Below, piece after piece: positions 51,678 to 60,293 of a stretch of 64,000 nucleotides of DNA (the first letter of the stretch is position 1; the number at the start of each line of letters is the position of its first letter). Source of the DNA: Ruminococcus sp. Lineage in GTDB: Bacteria; Bacillota; Clostridia; Oscillospirales; Ruminococcaceae. The translations under genes and the position numbers were made by a program. The stretch is from assembly GCA_020860605.1 (NCBI GenBank), contig JAJBTZ010000085.1, positions 30,236 through 94,235 of the forward strand. Reading direction: 5' to 3'. The notes beneath the pieces are model-generated. The model ran no database searches. It had not been told where the DNA came from and saw only the letters and a list, made by a program, of their open reading frames with translations.

Positions 51678-54008
51678 TTACCCCTTCTCCCTCCTGAGCG
51701 AGCTGAGCGCAATCCTTGCTAAGGCCATGCAGACAGCCCCGAAGAGGATCAGAATTCCCCAGGAGCGGAGGAGGTGGTCTTGGGTGTACTCATAGAAATC
51801 CTCGGCGATGTGGGAGATTCGGATGCCTTCCTGCTGGAGGCGGAGGGGAAGGTCGTTTAAGTTGGCGGTGGTGCCGTAGCCTTCGACGCTCCAACGGCAG
51901 ATGGCGAACCAGGAGATTGTTTCGGTCGGGCCTTCGAGGTCAAAGATAAGTCCTGAAAACAGCAGCTGTGGCATCAGGAGAATAGGCGCGACCATCATCG
52001 CCTTATCGGCGTTTGTGAAGAGGCATGAGACGAACAGCCCCATCTCCATTGCGGAAAACGCCGTCAGGAAGGTCGTTATCAGCATCTCTAAAAACGGGCC
52101 CACGAGGAGGCCTTCCTCCGGCAATCCGACAGTAAAAGCGAAAACTCCCATTATAAGAAGGCTCTGGATGAGGCACATGAAGCCAAGAACTATCACTTTT
52201 GAGAAAAGATAGGAATTGAGCGAGAGGCCGGTCATGTATTCCCGTTTGAGGACAGTCCGCTCCTTGCAGACCTCCTGAATCGAATTGAACATTCCAACCC
52301 AGAACGCCGAGCAGGACAGCGCAAACAGTAGGCTCTGGGTCATTTCATACTGCTCGAACTGCTGGCCGTCCGCCACGAGCGAGATTAAATACGCGAGGAG
52401 CGGTGCCATCACGAGGAGTAACAGCAGCCTCTGACGGTCGTTTATGACGAGCTTGAAGTAGCGCCTGCTCAACGTCATGAGCTGCCACCGCTTCCGCTTC
52501 TTTTTCGAGACGGTGTCAGGCTCGCCGTCACGGCGCTGTGAGGTCTTCTGAAGAGCCCTGTATTTAGCGCTCCATGTGGGAGCGTTGTCGGTCATGAGAT
52601 TGTAGATGTCGACGATGTCCTTGACTCCGAAGAACCGAAGCGCCGAGTTGTAGTCTCCAAAATAGCAGAGATTTCCGCCTTTGCCCATGAAGACGATCTT
52701 GTCGCAGAGCTTGAGCTGAAGGGTGCTGTGGGTTACGAGGATGACTGTTTTGCCACGGTCCGCCATCTCCCGAAGAGACTTCATGAGATTCCGCTCGGTT
52801 CCAGGGTCGAGGCCGGAGCAGGGTTCATCCAAAAATATGAGATTCGGGTCAGAGATGAGCTCGACTGCAATGCTGGCGCGCTTTCTCTGACCACCGCTGA
52901 GAGCCTTGATGTAGCTCGACTTCTTTTCGGTGAGCTCGACAAGCTCAATCGCCCTGTCGACGGCACTGTCGCGCTCCTCCTTGGTCGTGTCCTTCGGGAG
53001 GCGGAGCTTCGCAGCATAGGCGAGCATGTCGCCAAGGGTCAGGTTGTCGTAAACTATGTCCGACTGGGGAACGTAGCCGATGAGCTGCTTGAGGGAGTCG
53101 AAATTCTTGTAGAGATCGATTCCGTTTATGTAGACCTCGCCAGAGGCGGGGTGAAGATACCCACACATAGCCTCTAAAACTGTGGATTTACCGGCACCAG
53201 AACCGCCGATAATCGCGACGAGCTCGCCCGGCTTGATGCCAAGGCTGACGTCGTTGCAGGTGGTGAACCGCCTGTGGGTCTTCTTGTCTCGGCGGTTTAT
53301 AACAATATTCACCGCATCCACCGAAATGCCGCTCATATAGCAACAGTAGTGGATCGCCCGGGAGGTGAAGATGAGCTTCGAGTTGGTGATGGTGATGACG
53401 TCTTTTTCGTGGAGCTTCGTCTTTGCGACAAGTCGCCTGCCGTTCAGGAGGACGCCATTGGTGCTCCCGCAGTCGGAGATGAAGTAGCCACCAGCCTCAT
53501 AGGTGATTCTCGCGTGAATTTTCGAGATGCTGATATGTGGAAGGACGATGTCGCAGGACTGGTCGCGCCCGATAGTATAGCTTGTCGCGCCAGAAACCGG
53601 GTAAGTCCGCCATTTATTGTTAGAATCACCAGATGCGAAGACCATCAACACGCCGTTCACAACAGTCTCGACGCCGTCGTCAATCCTCACAAAACCGCCA
53701 TCGCAGACAGGAATTGAGGAGACGGCTCTGTGGTTGTAGATGAGGCCGTTGGTGCTCGCATTGTCTTCGCAGTACCACTGCCCTCCCCGCTTCACGAAGA
53801 AGCCGTGTGGCTTCGAATGTGTGACGAGGCTCGAAGTGAGCCTGATATCAACTCCCAGGCCTCTTCCAAACGAGATGACGTCCTTCCCGAAGCTGTCGAG
53901 ATCGAAACTGAGCTGGTTCGACTGCCCGTCGAATACGGTGACCACAGTCCCCATCGTCTGCCCCTGACTCGTGCTGTAAAGCGTTGTTCTGTCGTCGTGC
54001 CCCGGCAT
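51678..54008 (-). CDS. FHA-domain ABC transporter (ATPase-permease fusion, ABCG-like)
   Basis: A 776-residue protein with two N-terminal FHA domains (about 35-115, with RLTSSLVTHSKPH and NASTNGLIYN; and 143-215, with YTIGRDQSCDIVLPH and STNGVLLNG). These bind phosphothreonine. Next is an ABC ATPase: Walker A GGSGAGKST (268-276), LSGGQRKRASIAVEL, Walker B NLIFLDEPCSGLDPGT. A six-helix ABC2/ABCG membrane domain follows (~520-775). The FHA-FHA-ABC-TM order is a known but little-studied bacterial ABCG-like export family, probably regulated by a Ser/Thr kinase; no kinase gene is in the window. Start MPGHDDRTTL follows GGGGGAGG by five to six bases. Confidence 0.88.
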   Translation of the reverse strand: MPGHDDRTTLYSTSQGQTMGTVVTVFDGQSNQLSFDLDSFGKDVISFGRGLGVDIRLTSSLVTHSKPHGFFVKRGGQWYCEDNASTNGLIYNHRAVSSIPVCDGGFVRIDDGVETVVNGVLMVFASGDSNNKWRTYPVSGATSYTIGRDQSCDIVLPHISISKIHARITYEAGGYFISDCGSTNGVLLNGRRLVAKTKLHEKDVITITNSKLIFTSRAIHYCCYMSGISVDAVNIVINRRDKKTHRRFTTCNDVSLGIKPGELVAIIGGSGAGKSTVLEAMCGYLHPASGEVYINGIDLYKNFDSLKQLIGYVPQSDIVYDNLTLGDMLAYAAKLRLPKDTTKEERDSAVDRAIELVELTEKKSSYIKALSGGQRKRASIAVELISDPNLIFLDEPCSGLDPGTERNLMKSLREMADRGKTVILVTHSTLQLKLCDKIVFMGKGGNLCYFGDYNSALRFFGVKDIVDIYNLMTDNAPTWSAKYRALQKTSQRRDGEPDTVSKKKRKRWQLMTLSRRYFKLVINDRQRLLLLLVMAPLLAYLISLVADGQQFEQYEMTQSLLFALSCSAFWVGMFNSIQEVCKERTVLKREYMTGLSLNSYLFSKVIVLGFMCLIQSLLIMGVFAFTVGLPEEGLLVGPFLEMLITTFLTAFSAMEMGLFVSCLFTNADKAMMVAPILLMPQLLFSGLIFDLEGPTETISWFAICRWSVEGYGTTANLNDLPLRLQQEGIRISHIAEDFYEYTQDHLLRSWGILILFGAVCMALARIALSSLRREKG

Positions 54009-54043
54009 TTTATCCTCCCCCAAAAACTGATTATTTAAGGGAT

Positions 54044-54072
54044 ATTATACTATAAATTGACGGGGATTGCAA
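54044..54072 (-). promoter_or_regulatory. Promoter of the FHA-ABC gene
   Basis: Minus strand: TTGCAA (54072-54067), 17 bases, TATAAT (54049-54044). Confidence 0.7.
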
Positions 54073-54100
54073 GGGGTGGCGGTAGTCAAAAGCGATTAAT

Positions 54101-54132
54101 GGGTAAAAAAAGAGCGACCAGGGTCGCTCTTT
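54101..54132 (-). terminator. Terminator of guaA
   Basis: Minus strand: AAAGAGCGACC, two-base loop, GGTCGCTCTTT, continuing TTTTA. Confidence 0.88.
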
Positions 54133-54216
54133 GGGGTTGGTTTGATTGAGGGGGTTAGGTTGGCTGGGCTCCTTGAAGCCTGATGGATTGGGGATGGAGC
54201 TGTGCTATTGGGTGGG

Positions 54217-55752
54217 TTATTCCCACTCAATAGTAGCCGGCGGTTTCGTAGTAATATCATACACCACCCTATTAATCCCGTTCGTCTCGTTAATTATCCT
54301 CGACGAGCAGCGCTCAAGGACGTCGTAGGGGATTTTGGCGAAGTCGGCGGTCATGAAGTCCTGGGTCGTCACGGCGCGGAGGGCGAGGGTGTAGTCGTAG
54401 GTCCTGCCGTCGCCCATTACGCCGACAGAGCGCATGGTCGTCAGGACGGCGAAGAACTGGCTCAGGTTCTTGTCGACACCGCTCTTCGCGAGCTCGTCTC
54501 TGAAGACCCAGTCGGCGTCCTGGAGGATTGTGAGGCGCTCGTCGGTGATTTCGCCGATGATTCGGATGGCGAGGCCGGGGCCAGGGAAGGGCTGGCGGTT
54601 GACGAGCTTCTCCGAGAGGCCAAGGGTCCTTCCCAAGGCCCTCACTTCGTCCTTGAAGAGCATCCGAAGAGGCTCGATAATCTCTTCAAAATCGACATAA
54701 TCTGGGAGTCCTCCCACATTATGGTGGCTCTTGATGACGGCAGCGTCGCCAGCGCCCGACTCGATGACGTCAGGGTAGATCGTGCCCTGGGCGAGGTACT
54801 CGACGTGGCCGATTTTCTTCGCCTCGGCCTCGAAAACGCGGATGAACTCCTCGCCGATAATCTTCCGCTTCTGCTCGGGAGCGGAGACGCCGGTCAGTTT
54901 AGCCATAAATCTATCTTTTGCATTAACTCTCACGAAGTTGACCTTCCAGTCGGAGAAGGCCTCCTCGACCTCGTCGCCCTCGTTCTTCCGCATGAAGCCG
55001 TGGTCGACGAAAATGCAGGTGAGCTGCTCGCCGACGGCCTTCGAGAGAAGTGCTGCACAGACTGACGAGTCGACGCCGCCAGAGAGCGCCAGCAGCACCC
55101 TCTTGTCGCCGATTTTCTCGCGAAGATCTTTGATCGCCGTCTCGGCGTAGCGCTCCATCGTCCAGTCGCCATGGCACCCGCAGACGTCGTAGAGGAAGGA
55201 CTTCAGCATCGCAAAGCCGTTCTCAGTGTGGTTTACTTCTGGATGGAACTGGACGGCGTAGAGCTTTCTTTCCACGTTTTCCATCGCTGCCGTCGGGCAG
55301 ACGGGTGTGTGGGCAGTGGTGACGAAGCCGTCAGGAACAGTCTTTATATAATCGGTATGGCTCATCCATGTAATTGACTTTTCAGGGAGATTCTTGAAGA
55401 GAGCAGACTCCGTCGAGAACTCCGTCTCAGTCTTGCCATACTCGCTGACAGGCGCGGTCGCGACCTCTGCGCCTAATAGATAAGCCATCAGCTGGGCGCC
55501 GTAGCAGATGCCAAGGATCGGGATCCCAAGCTCGAAAATCTCAGGCGAAACGGACGGCGAATCGTCCTTATAAACGCTCTTTGGGCCACCTGTGAAGATG
55601 ATTCCGATGGGGTTTTCGGAGCGGATCATGTCGATCGAAGCCTTGCGGTAGGGCACGACCTCGCAGTAAACATTCGCCTCGCGAACACGTCTGGCGATGA
55701 GCTGGTTATACTGCCCTCCAAAGTCGATTATCAGTACTTTTTCGTGTTGCAT
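54217..55752 (-). CDS. guaA: GMP synthase (glutamine-hydrolysing)
   Basis: A 511-residue enzyme that aminates XMP to GMP. The N-terminal class I amidotransferase shows the nucleophile in [15 protein letters not shown] and the His/Glu pair in [13 protein letters not shown]. The ATP-pyrophosphatase domain has the PP-loop [15 protein letters not shown]. The dimerisation domain ends in [18 protein letters not shown], which is diagnostic. It begins 16 bases after capA, so it is probably read through from the capA promoter; no other promoter is evident. Confidence 0.97.
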   Translation of the reverse strand: MQHEKVLIIDFGGQYNQLIARRVREANVYCEVVPYRKASIDMIRSENPIGIIFTGGPKSVYKDDSPSVSPEIFELGIPILGICYGAQLMAYLLGAEVATAPVSEYGKTETEFSTESALFKNLPEKSITWMSHTDYIKTVPDGFVTTAHTPVCPTAAMENVERKLYAVQFHPEVNHTENGFAMLKSFLYDVCGCHGDWTMERYAETAIKDLREKIGDKRVLLALSGGVDSSVCAALLSKAVGEQLTCIFVDHGFMRKNEGDEVEEAFSDWKVNFVRVNAKDRFMAKLTGVSAPEQKRKIIGEEFIRVFEAEAKKIGHVEYLAQGTIYPDVIESGAGDAAVIKSHHNVGGLPDYVDFEEIIEPLRMLFKDEVRALGRTLGLSEKLVNRQPFPGPGLAIRIIGEITDERLTILQDADWVFRDELAKSGVDKNLSQFFAVLTTMRSVGVMGDGRTYDYTLALRAVTTQDFMTADFAKIPYDVLERCSSRIINETNGINRVVYDITTKPPATIEWE

Positions 55753-55768
55753 TATATTTCTTTCCTTT

Positions 55769-57037
55769 CTATTGATTTTCCATTTCTTCTATAAAATACA
55801 TCACCCCATCATCATCAAACTGCACGCCATAGTCAAGGCACAGCTCATTCATGAGGTCGATTATCTGGCGGTATCTTGAGGCGTATGTACCCTCGCCTTC
55901 CTCGAGAAGATAGACCTTGTAATTCTTGATGAACAGCGGGTTTATCGTGAGGCTCTTGAAGCCGTCTTTGTCGACGGTGATGTTGAAGATGCAGGTCAGG
56001 CCGTCGATGTCGTCGTCGACGTGCCAGAAGATAAGGTTGCCGATGCTATAAAAAATTGGCTTGCCGTTGTAAAATTCTATCGGTTGGAGTGTGTGGGAGT
56101 GCCCACCGATGACGATATCGGCGCCGTTGTCGATGAGCGCCCTGCCGAGGTCTTCCTGATAGGAGGTGATGTCGAAGGTCTCCTCGGTGCCACAATGCAT
56201 GAAGACTATGAGAACATCGACCTGGGTGTCGTACTCGGCAATTTTCGCAAGGAAGTCCTGAGTCCGCTCGTCGTCCATGCTGTAGACCATGTTGATGCCG
56301 GCGTGGTCCTCAGAAGCAGCACAGCTCGACGAAAGATAGACCTTATTGCAGCCTGCAAAGCCGATCGTGACGCCGTTGGCCTCTTTTATAACGAGGCCCT
56401 CCGCGTCCTCCTCATCATAGCCTGCTCCGAAGTACTCGATTCCGTAGGCGCTCAGGTTCTCAAACGTGTTCAGAAGCGCGTCGTAGCCGAAGTCTCTGAC
56501 ATGATTATTCGCAAGATTTACGATGTCAATTCCGGCGTTGACGAAGCCCTCGAGCATCTCAGGAGGCGTCCTGAAGCCATAGCCCTCCGGCTTTTCCGAC
56601 TCGCCAGTGTCGCTGACGCAGGTCTCGAGGTTGACAATCGCAATGTCGGCAGCATTGAAGATGTCGCTGACCTCGCTCCACGGGTAGTCAACTCCCCATT
56701 TGTAGCAGGCACCAGCAAACTCGGAGTCTATCGAGGTGTCCCCGCCGATCGCGATGACGACCTCCCCGCTCTCCTCCGGCTCTTCCTCCTCAGGAACAGG
56801 CTCAGTAGTCGCTTCGGTGGTGACGGTTGTGGGAGCCGTGGTGGCTTCTGTAGTGATCTCAGTCGTGGCCTCCGTCACAGAAGTGATCTCCGCCTCGTCC
56901 TCAGTCGCCAGAGTGACGTCAGGCGAGACGGCTTCGAGCCCGTCGTCCTGAAGCGAACGTATAGCCACACCAGCGATGACAGCAATCATGAATACGAGGG
57001 TGAAAATTATTATGATGATACGGTGAGTTTTCGACAT
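55769..57037 (-). CDS. CapA/PgsA-family metallophosphatase-like membrane protein
   Basis: A 422-residue protein with one N-terminal helix ([19 protein letters not shown]) and a long Thr/Glu/Pro linker (about 45-92). The rest is a CapA fold domain with the family metal-site motifs: [47 protein letters not shown] and [15 protein letters not shown]. The name comes from poly-gamma-glutamate capsule synthesis, but most members act in unknown wall or metallophosphoesterase roles, and no other pgs genes lie nearby. It shares a transcript with guaA, which is likely coincidental. Confidence 0.88.
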   Translation of the reverse strand: MSKTHRIIIIIFTLVFMIAVIAGVAIRSLQDDGLEAVSPDVTLATEDEAEITSVTEATTEITTEATTAPTTVTTEATTEPVPEEEEPEESGEVVIAIGGDTSIDSEFAGACYKWGVDYPWSEVSDIFNAADIAIVNLETCVSDTGESEKPEGYGFRTPPEMLEGFVNAGIDIVNLANNHVRDFGYDALLNTFENLSAYGIEYFGAGYDEEDAEGLVIKEANGVTIGFAGCNKVYLSSSCAASEDHAGINMVYSMDDERTQDFLAKIAEYDTQVDVLIVFMHCGTEETFDITSYQEDLGRALIDNGADIVIGGHSHTLQPIEFYNGKPIFYSIGNLIFWHVDDDIDGLTCIFNITVDKDGFKSLTINPLFIKNYKVYLLEEGEGTYASRYRQIIDLMNELCLDYGVQFDDDGVMYFIEEMENQ

Positions 57038-57092
57038 GGGAACTCCTATCTAACGGCAGACTTGCGCTTGCCGGTAACTTTCTTTGACCTAT

Positions 57093-57121
57093 ATTTTAGC
57101 ACAACGGAAGCAGTTTGTCTA
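57093..57121 (-). promoter_or_regulatory. Promoter of capA-guaA
   Basis: Minus strand: TAGACA (57121-57116), 17 bases, TAAAAT (57098-57093); leader ~50 bases. Confidence 0.55.
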
Positions 57122-57132
57122 TGCCTTTTCGT

Positions 57133-57162
57133 CAAAAAAGCCTCCCGCTTCGGAAGGCTTTA
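57133..57162 (-). terminator. Terminator of the leucine-rich-repeat gene
   Basis: Minus strand: AAAGCCTTCC, loop, GGGAGGCTTTTTTG. It resembles the terminator at 58246-58275, as if one was copied from the other. Confidence 0.82.
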
Positions 57163-57170
57163 TGGTCTAT

Positions 57171-58175
57171 CTATTCTCCCTCAAAATGCACCGCAACCGT
57201 CGAGCCGTAGTCGTAGCTCTCCTCAACCGTTACCTTGTTCCACTCGGCTTCGGTGCCTTGGTAGTAGATGTCGGTGAGGTTCGGACATTCGGTGAAGGCG
57301 TACCCGCCGATGAAGGTCACACTTGTGGGAATCGTGACGCTTGTGAGCGTTTCGCTCTCTCCGAAGGAATTCTGGGCTATGGTCGTGACGCCATCAGGGA
57401 CTTCATAATTCGTGTCAGGCTTGCCGAGAGGATAGCAGATGAGCTCGGTCAGGTCCTTGGTGAAGAGAACGCCGTCGACATCGGCATAGTTCGGGTTATT
57501 TTCGTCGACCGTGATGGCGGTCAGGCTGGTGCAACAGTAGAAGGCATAGTCTTCTATCTCGGTGACGCTTGCCGGAACTGTGACGCTTTCAAGGCTATAG
57601 CACCTCGTGAAGGCACCGTTGCCTATCATGGTAAGACCGTCAGGCAGTGTGACGGATTTCAGGCTTTTGCAGCAGAAAAACGCATCCTTTTCGATCGTCG
57701 TGACGCTGTCGGGGATAGTGACCTCCGTCAGGCCGTCACAGGCGTAAAAAGCTCCAAATCCGATTCGGGTGACGCCATCGGGGATTTCGACGCTCTCAAG
57801 ATTTGTCAGGCCGCAGAACGCGCCACCTCCGATAAAATCGGTATCGCACTGGATCTCGAGCGAATAGACGAATTCCCTGTCGGAATTCCACGGTGAACTG
57901 CCGTATTCGTAGTCCTCCATCTCGAAATTCTCATAGAGAATCAGCACTCCCTTGGTGTTAATCTCCCATGTGTCGGCATAGGTGCCATAGAATAGGTCAG
58001 CCGAGCCGTCGCCGTTGTCGACTTTCATGTATTCCGGCATTTCCTCGGTGGCTTCAGTTACAGCTTCCGTTGCAGCTTCTGTGGTGTTTTCAATAGTTTC
58101 GGACTTGTCCGCACAGGCGGTTAGTATGAGCATCAGTGCCAGCGCGAGGAAGAGCAGTTTTGATAATTTTTTCAT
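57171..58175 (-). CDS. BspA-type leucine-rich-repeat lipoprotein
   Basis: A 334-residue surface protein. Lipobox LTAC (Cys21); an Ala/Thr/Glu linker (about 25-48); an N-terminal region of unknown type; then at least six ~23-residue BspA-like leucine-rich repeats (LRR_5) with the pattern SVTIPDSVTTIEKDAF..C-SL, from about residue 115 to 310. Such domains bind host or polysaccharide surfaces in gut bacteria, but here no ligand is implied. The start MKKLSKLLFLAL follows GGGGGA; seventeen upstream codons are unsupported. Confidence 0.88.
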   Translation of the reverse strand: MKKLSKLLFLALALMLILTACADKSETIENTTEAATEAVTEATEEMPEYMKVDNGDGSADLFYGTYADTWEINTKGVLILYENFEMEDYEYGSSPWNSDREFVYSLEIQCDTDFIGGGAFCGLTNLESVEIPDGVTRIGFGAFYACDGLTEVTIPDSVTTIEKDAFFCCKSLKSVTLPDGLTMIGNGAFTRCYSLESVTVPASVTEIEDYAFYCCTSLTAITVDENNPNYADVDGVLFTKDLTELICYPLGKPDTNYEVPDGVTTIAQNSFGESETLTSVTIPTSVTFIGGYAFTECPNLTDIYYQGTEAEWNKVTVEESYDYGSTVAVHFEGE

Positions 58176-58245
58176 GATAATCCCCCGTTTTCTTTTGATT
58201 ATACCATGCCTGAGCCCTCGTTTCAAGGATTTTCACGAAATGAAA

Positions 58246-58275
58246 ATCAAAAGCCTCCCATTTCGGAAGGCTTTT
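58246..58275 (-). terminator. Terminator of the signal-peptidase-like gene
   Basis: Minus strand: AAAGCCTTCC, GAAAT loop, GGGAGGCTTTTGATTTT. Confidence 0.8.
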
Positions 58276-58283
58276 ATTATCGA

Positions 58284-59384
58284 TTATTTCTTGTCCGTTC
58301 CCGCAAGCCTCTGCTTCTCTTCCTCAAGGAGCTTGATGAGCTCGTCGATTCTTGAAGAGGTGGCCTGGGCGGGCTCGTTTGAGTTCAGGGACTTTGCGAC
58401 CTCGTCGAGCTTTGAAGTGGTCTCGGCGACGGTTGAGGTTGGCTCTGGAGTGACTACTGGAGTGGGGTCTGGAGTGGCGATGGAGCGCCAGTAGAAGGGC
58501 TCCTCTGCTGGTTTCTCAGGTTCTGCAGGAGCTGGCTCTTCCTCCTGAACAGGAGAATTACTGCCGAAGGAGAATTCGAGCTCCGACGAGCTGGTGTCCT
58601 CATGAGTATACTTCGGAGTAAAGTCGCCGAAGTCGAAGAGAGGAGCATCCTTGGCGGAAGCCTTTGGCTTCTCGTTAGTAAAGCCGAAGTCGATGTCGGA
58701 ATTGTCCGAAGGATTGCTCTGGGCGTCTAAGAACTGGTTATGATGATGCTGATTCAGGGAGAAAGCGCTGGCTTCTTGGAAGCTCTCATCCACATCCGGC
58801 TCAGGCTCTTCCAGGCCCTCAACGGCAGTCTTTTTCCTTCTCGCCGTTATGATGAGCATGATGACTTCATAGATAATCAGAAGAGCGCAGGGAACGATCA
58901 CTATAACCAACATTCCGACTTTAGAAGAGGCGAAGGTTATCACCCGCCCCATAAGTAAATCATACGAAACAGCCCTGCCGATGATGTCCTCGGCGTCGAC
59001 CGTCCACTGCTGGTCAGCAGAGGTGCTGTCGTACTTGACGATGTAGCTCGTGGTGACAAGCCCATCTTCCGAGGTGGTCGTCTGGGGGCCGACATAGCCG
59101 ACAAGTGCAAGCTTTCCGTCGATGTTACATAAGATTACGTTGCCCTCGTTTTCTGGGAGGGTTTCCTCCTCAACGAAGACAGCCGAGCCCTGCGGAATTC
59201 TCGGCTCCATGCCGGTTCCGCTCATGATATAGACCCGTTTTCCGAACACCATCGGAGCGGAGTTAGAGTCCTTGAAAATTCCATATACAACAAAAGTACT
59301 GACTATCGCGAGTGCCAGGATAATTACGACAATAATCCCCACAATTTGCAACGGTTTGCGCTTTTTGACAGTTTCCTGAAACAT
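58284..59384 (-). CDS. Signal peptidase I (SipW-type)-like protein lacking catalytic residues
   Basis: A 366-residue membrane protein. Helix 1 is at ~12-35. An extracytoplasmic S26-like domain (~43-150) follows, then helix 2 (~156-180) and a ~185-residue cytoplasmic tail rich in Pro, Glu and Ser with a helical end (IDELIKLLEEEKQRLAG). The domain has the layout of SipW signal peptidases, but the SGSMEP catalytic box reads SGTGMEP (55-61), so Gly58 replaces Ser. The usual THR-type His site reads LVGYVG (94-99). It may be a non-enzymatic scaffold. The start at MFQETVKKRK follows AAAGG; a 170-residue upstream extension runs through repeats and is not real. Confidence 0.75.
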   Translation of the reverse strand: MFQETVKKRKPLQIVGIIVVIILALAIVSTFVVYGIFKDSNSAPMVFGKRVYIMSGTGMEPRIPQGSAVFVEEETLPENEGNVILCNIDGKLALVGYVGPQTTTSEDGLVTTSYIVKYDSTSADQQWTVDAEDIIGRAVSYDLLMGRVITFASSKVGMLVIVIVPCALLIIYEVIMLIITARRKKTAVEGLEEPEPDVDESFQEASAFSLNQHHHNQFLDAQSNPSDNSDIDFGFTNEKPKASAKDAPLFDFGDFTPKYTHEDTSSSELEFSFGSNSPVQEEEPAPAEPEKPAEEPFYWRSIATPDPTPVVTPEPTSTVAETTSKLDEVAKSLNSNEPAQATSSRIDELIKLLEEEKQRLAGTDKK

Positions 59385-59440
59385 GATACCCAACCTTTCA
59401 ACTTTATCTGAGCAAATACGCTTTTTATTCGTCATCTCAT

Positions 59441-59469
59441 AGTATAACACATTCGGCGTGCAATAGCAA
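59441..59469 (-). promoter_or_regulatory. Promoter of the signal-peptidase-like gene
   Basis: Minus strand: TTGCTA (59469-59464), 17 bases, TATACT (59446-59441). Confidence 0.65.
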
Positions 59470-59507
59470 ATTGTTTTTTTGAAAATGAGGGAAAAATTTT
59501 TGGGGAG

Positions 59508-59868
59508 GCTCCACATCCCTCCCCAAAGAAGTTTGCCTTCGGCAAACTTCAGACTTTCGCCTAAGGCGAAAGTCTGCGCTCGCTTCGCTCGCGCCCTCTC
59601 AGTCGGCTTCGCCGACAGCTCTCCCAGAGGGAGAGCCAAGATTTCTGCTGCACGAGGCTTTCCCTGAGGCAGCAACTTGGCTCCCCCTCCGGGGGAGCTG
59701 GCAGCTGCGAAGCAGCTGACTGAGAGGGCGCGAGCCCCGAAGGGGCGAGCGTAGCAGTTGGCCGAAGGCCAACTGCGGAATTTCGCCTTCGGCGAAATTC
59801 CACCCCTCCACCATCGCCTTCGGCGATGGTCCCCCTCCCCCTTCGGGGGAGGCTTTGACTGCAAAATC
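59508..59868. repeat. Family B modular palindromic repeat block, copy 8 (largest)
   Basis: About 360 bases of joined modules: AAGTTTGCCTTCGGCAAACTT, ACTTTCGCCTAAGGCGAAAGT, a CTCAGTCGGCTTCGCCGACAG arm with CTCTCCCAGAGGGAGAG, an inverse copy (GGGGGAGCTGGCAGCTGC..GCAGCTGACTGAGAGGGCGC), CAGTTGGCCGAAGGCCAACTG, AATTTCGCCTTCGGCGAAATT and CCCTCCACCATCGCCTTCGGCGATGG with its CCCCCTTCGGGGG end. With the promoter at 59441 it fills the gap before the tRNA; no gene is credible there. Confidence 0.9.
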
Positions 59869-59890
59869 CAAAATTTTGCGTAGAATCCAG

Positions 59891-59919
59891 TTGACAAATT
59901 GAAACTTTGCGTTTATAAT
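59891..59919 (+). promoter_or_regulatory. Promoter of tRNA-Thr
   Basis: TTGACA (59891-59896), 17 bases, TATAAT (59914-59919): full consensus. Confidence 0.9.
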
Positions 59920-59929
59920 ATAGAAGTTC

Positions 59930-60005
59930 GCTAGTATGGCTCAGTTGGTAGAGCAGCGCATTCGTAATGCGCAGGTCGTCGGTTCGAGTCCGACTACTAG
60001 CTCCA
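59930..60005 (+). tRNA. tRNA-Thr (anticodon CGU)
   Basis: 76 bases with an encoded CCA end. The acceptor stem GCTAGTA/TACTAGC is perfect. The D arm has GGCTCAGTTGGTAGAGC, the anticodon arm is GCGCA-TTCGTAA-TGCGC with anticodon CGT, and the T arm is GTCGG-TTCGAGT-CCGAC. It reads ACG codons. Confidence 0.96.
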
Positions 60006-60031
60006 TCCCCTCGGTTTCGAGGGGATTTTTG
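60005..60031 (+). terminator. Terminator of tRNA-Thr
   Basis: ATCCCCTC, GGTTT loop, GAGGGGAT, then TTTTT; it begins at the CCA end. Confidence 0.88.
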
Positions 60032-60043
60032 TTTAGCTGAAAA

Positions 60044-60157
60044 TAGCCTCCCCCGAAGGGGGAGGGGGACCGCCGGCGAAGCCGGTGGTGGAGGGGTGCG
60101 ATTTCGCCTTCGGCGAAATCGCTTCGGCGGAGGAGGCTTCAGCCTCCGTAGCCGAAC
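60044..60157. repeat. Family B modular palindromic repeat block, copy 9
   Basis: TAGCCTCCCCCGAAGGGGGAGG, GGGGACCGCCGGCGAAGCCGG-TGGTGGAGGGG, GATTTCGCCTTCGGCGAAATC, GGAGGAGGCTTCAGCCTCC. It is directly followed by a family A element. Confidence 0.88.
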
Positions 60158-60159
60158 AT

Positions 60160-60229
60160 GTAGGGGCGGATATTATCCGCCCGCCACGGATTGCCAGAGG
60201 GTTCTCGGGCGGATGATATCCGCCCCTAC
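60160..60229. repeat. Family A palindromic element, copy 4
   Basis: GTAGGGG, palindrome GGGCGGATATTATCCGCCC, ~23 unique bases, GGGCGGATGATATCCGCCC, CCTAC. It ends immediately before the -35 box of the alcohol dehydrogenase promoter. Confidence 0.9.
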
Positions 60230-60258
60230 TTGACTTTACCACAAACCTGGTCTATAAT
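60230..60258 (+). promoter_or_regulatory. Promoter of the alcohol/aldehyde dehydrogenase operon
   Basis: TTGACT (60230-60235), 17 bases, TATAAT (60253-60258). Confidence 0.85.
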
Positions 60259-60293
60259 TAAATAAGTTTGATATGGATAGGAGTCCTGACTGA

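Noticed and set aside
54202..55065. A 287-codon plus-strand frame opposite guaA
   Set aside because: Shadow of the highly conserved guaA frame. Its product is low in recognisable structure and has no start signal.
56021..57277. A 418-codon open frame on the plus strand
   Set aside because: It lies wholly opposite capA, whose family motifs and lipid/membrane start are clear. The antisense frame has no ribosome site or family motifs and arises from codon bias (GC-rich third positions).
59508..59868. CRISPR array
   Set aside because: Repeats are palindromes of changing sequence and spacing; there are no equal-length direct repeats with unique spacers and no cas genes.
59384..59897. N-terminal 170-residue extension of the signal-peptidase-like frame
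   Set aside because: It translates family B repeats and crosses the TTGCTA/TATACT promoter. The start at 59384 has a ribosome site and leads directly into a membrane helix.
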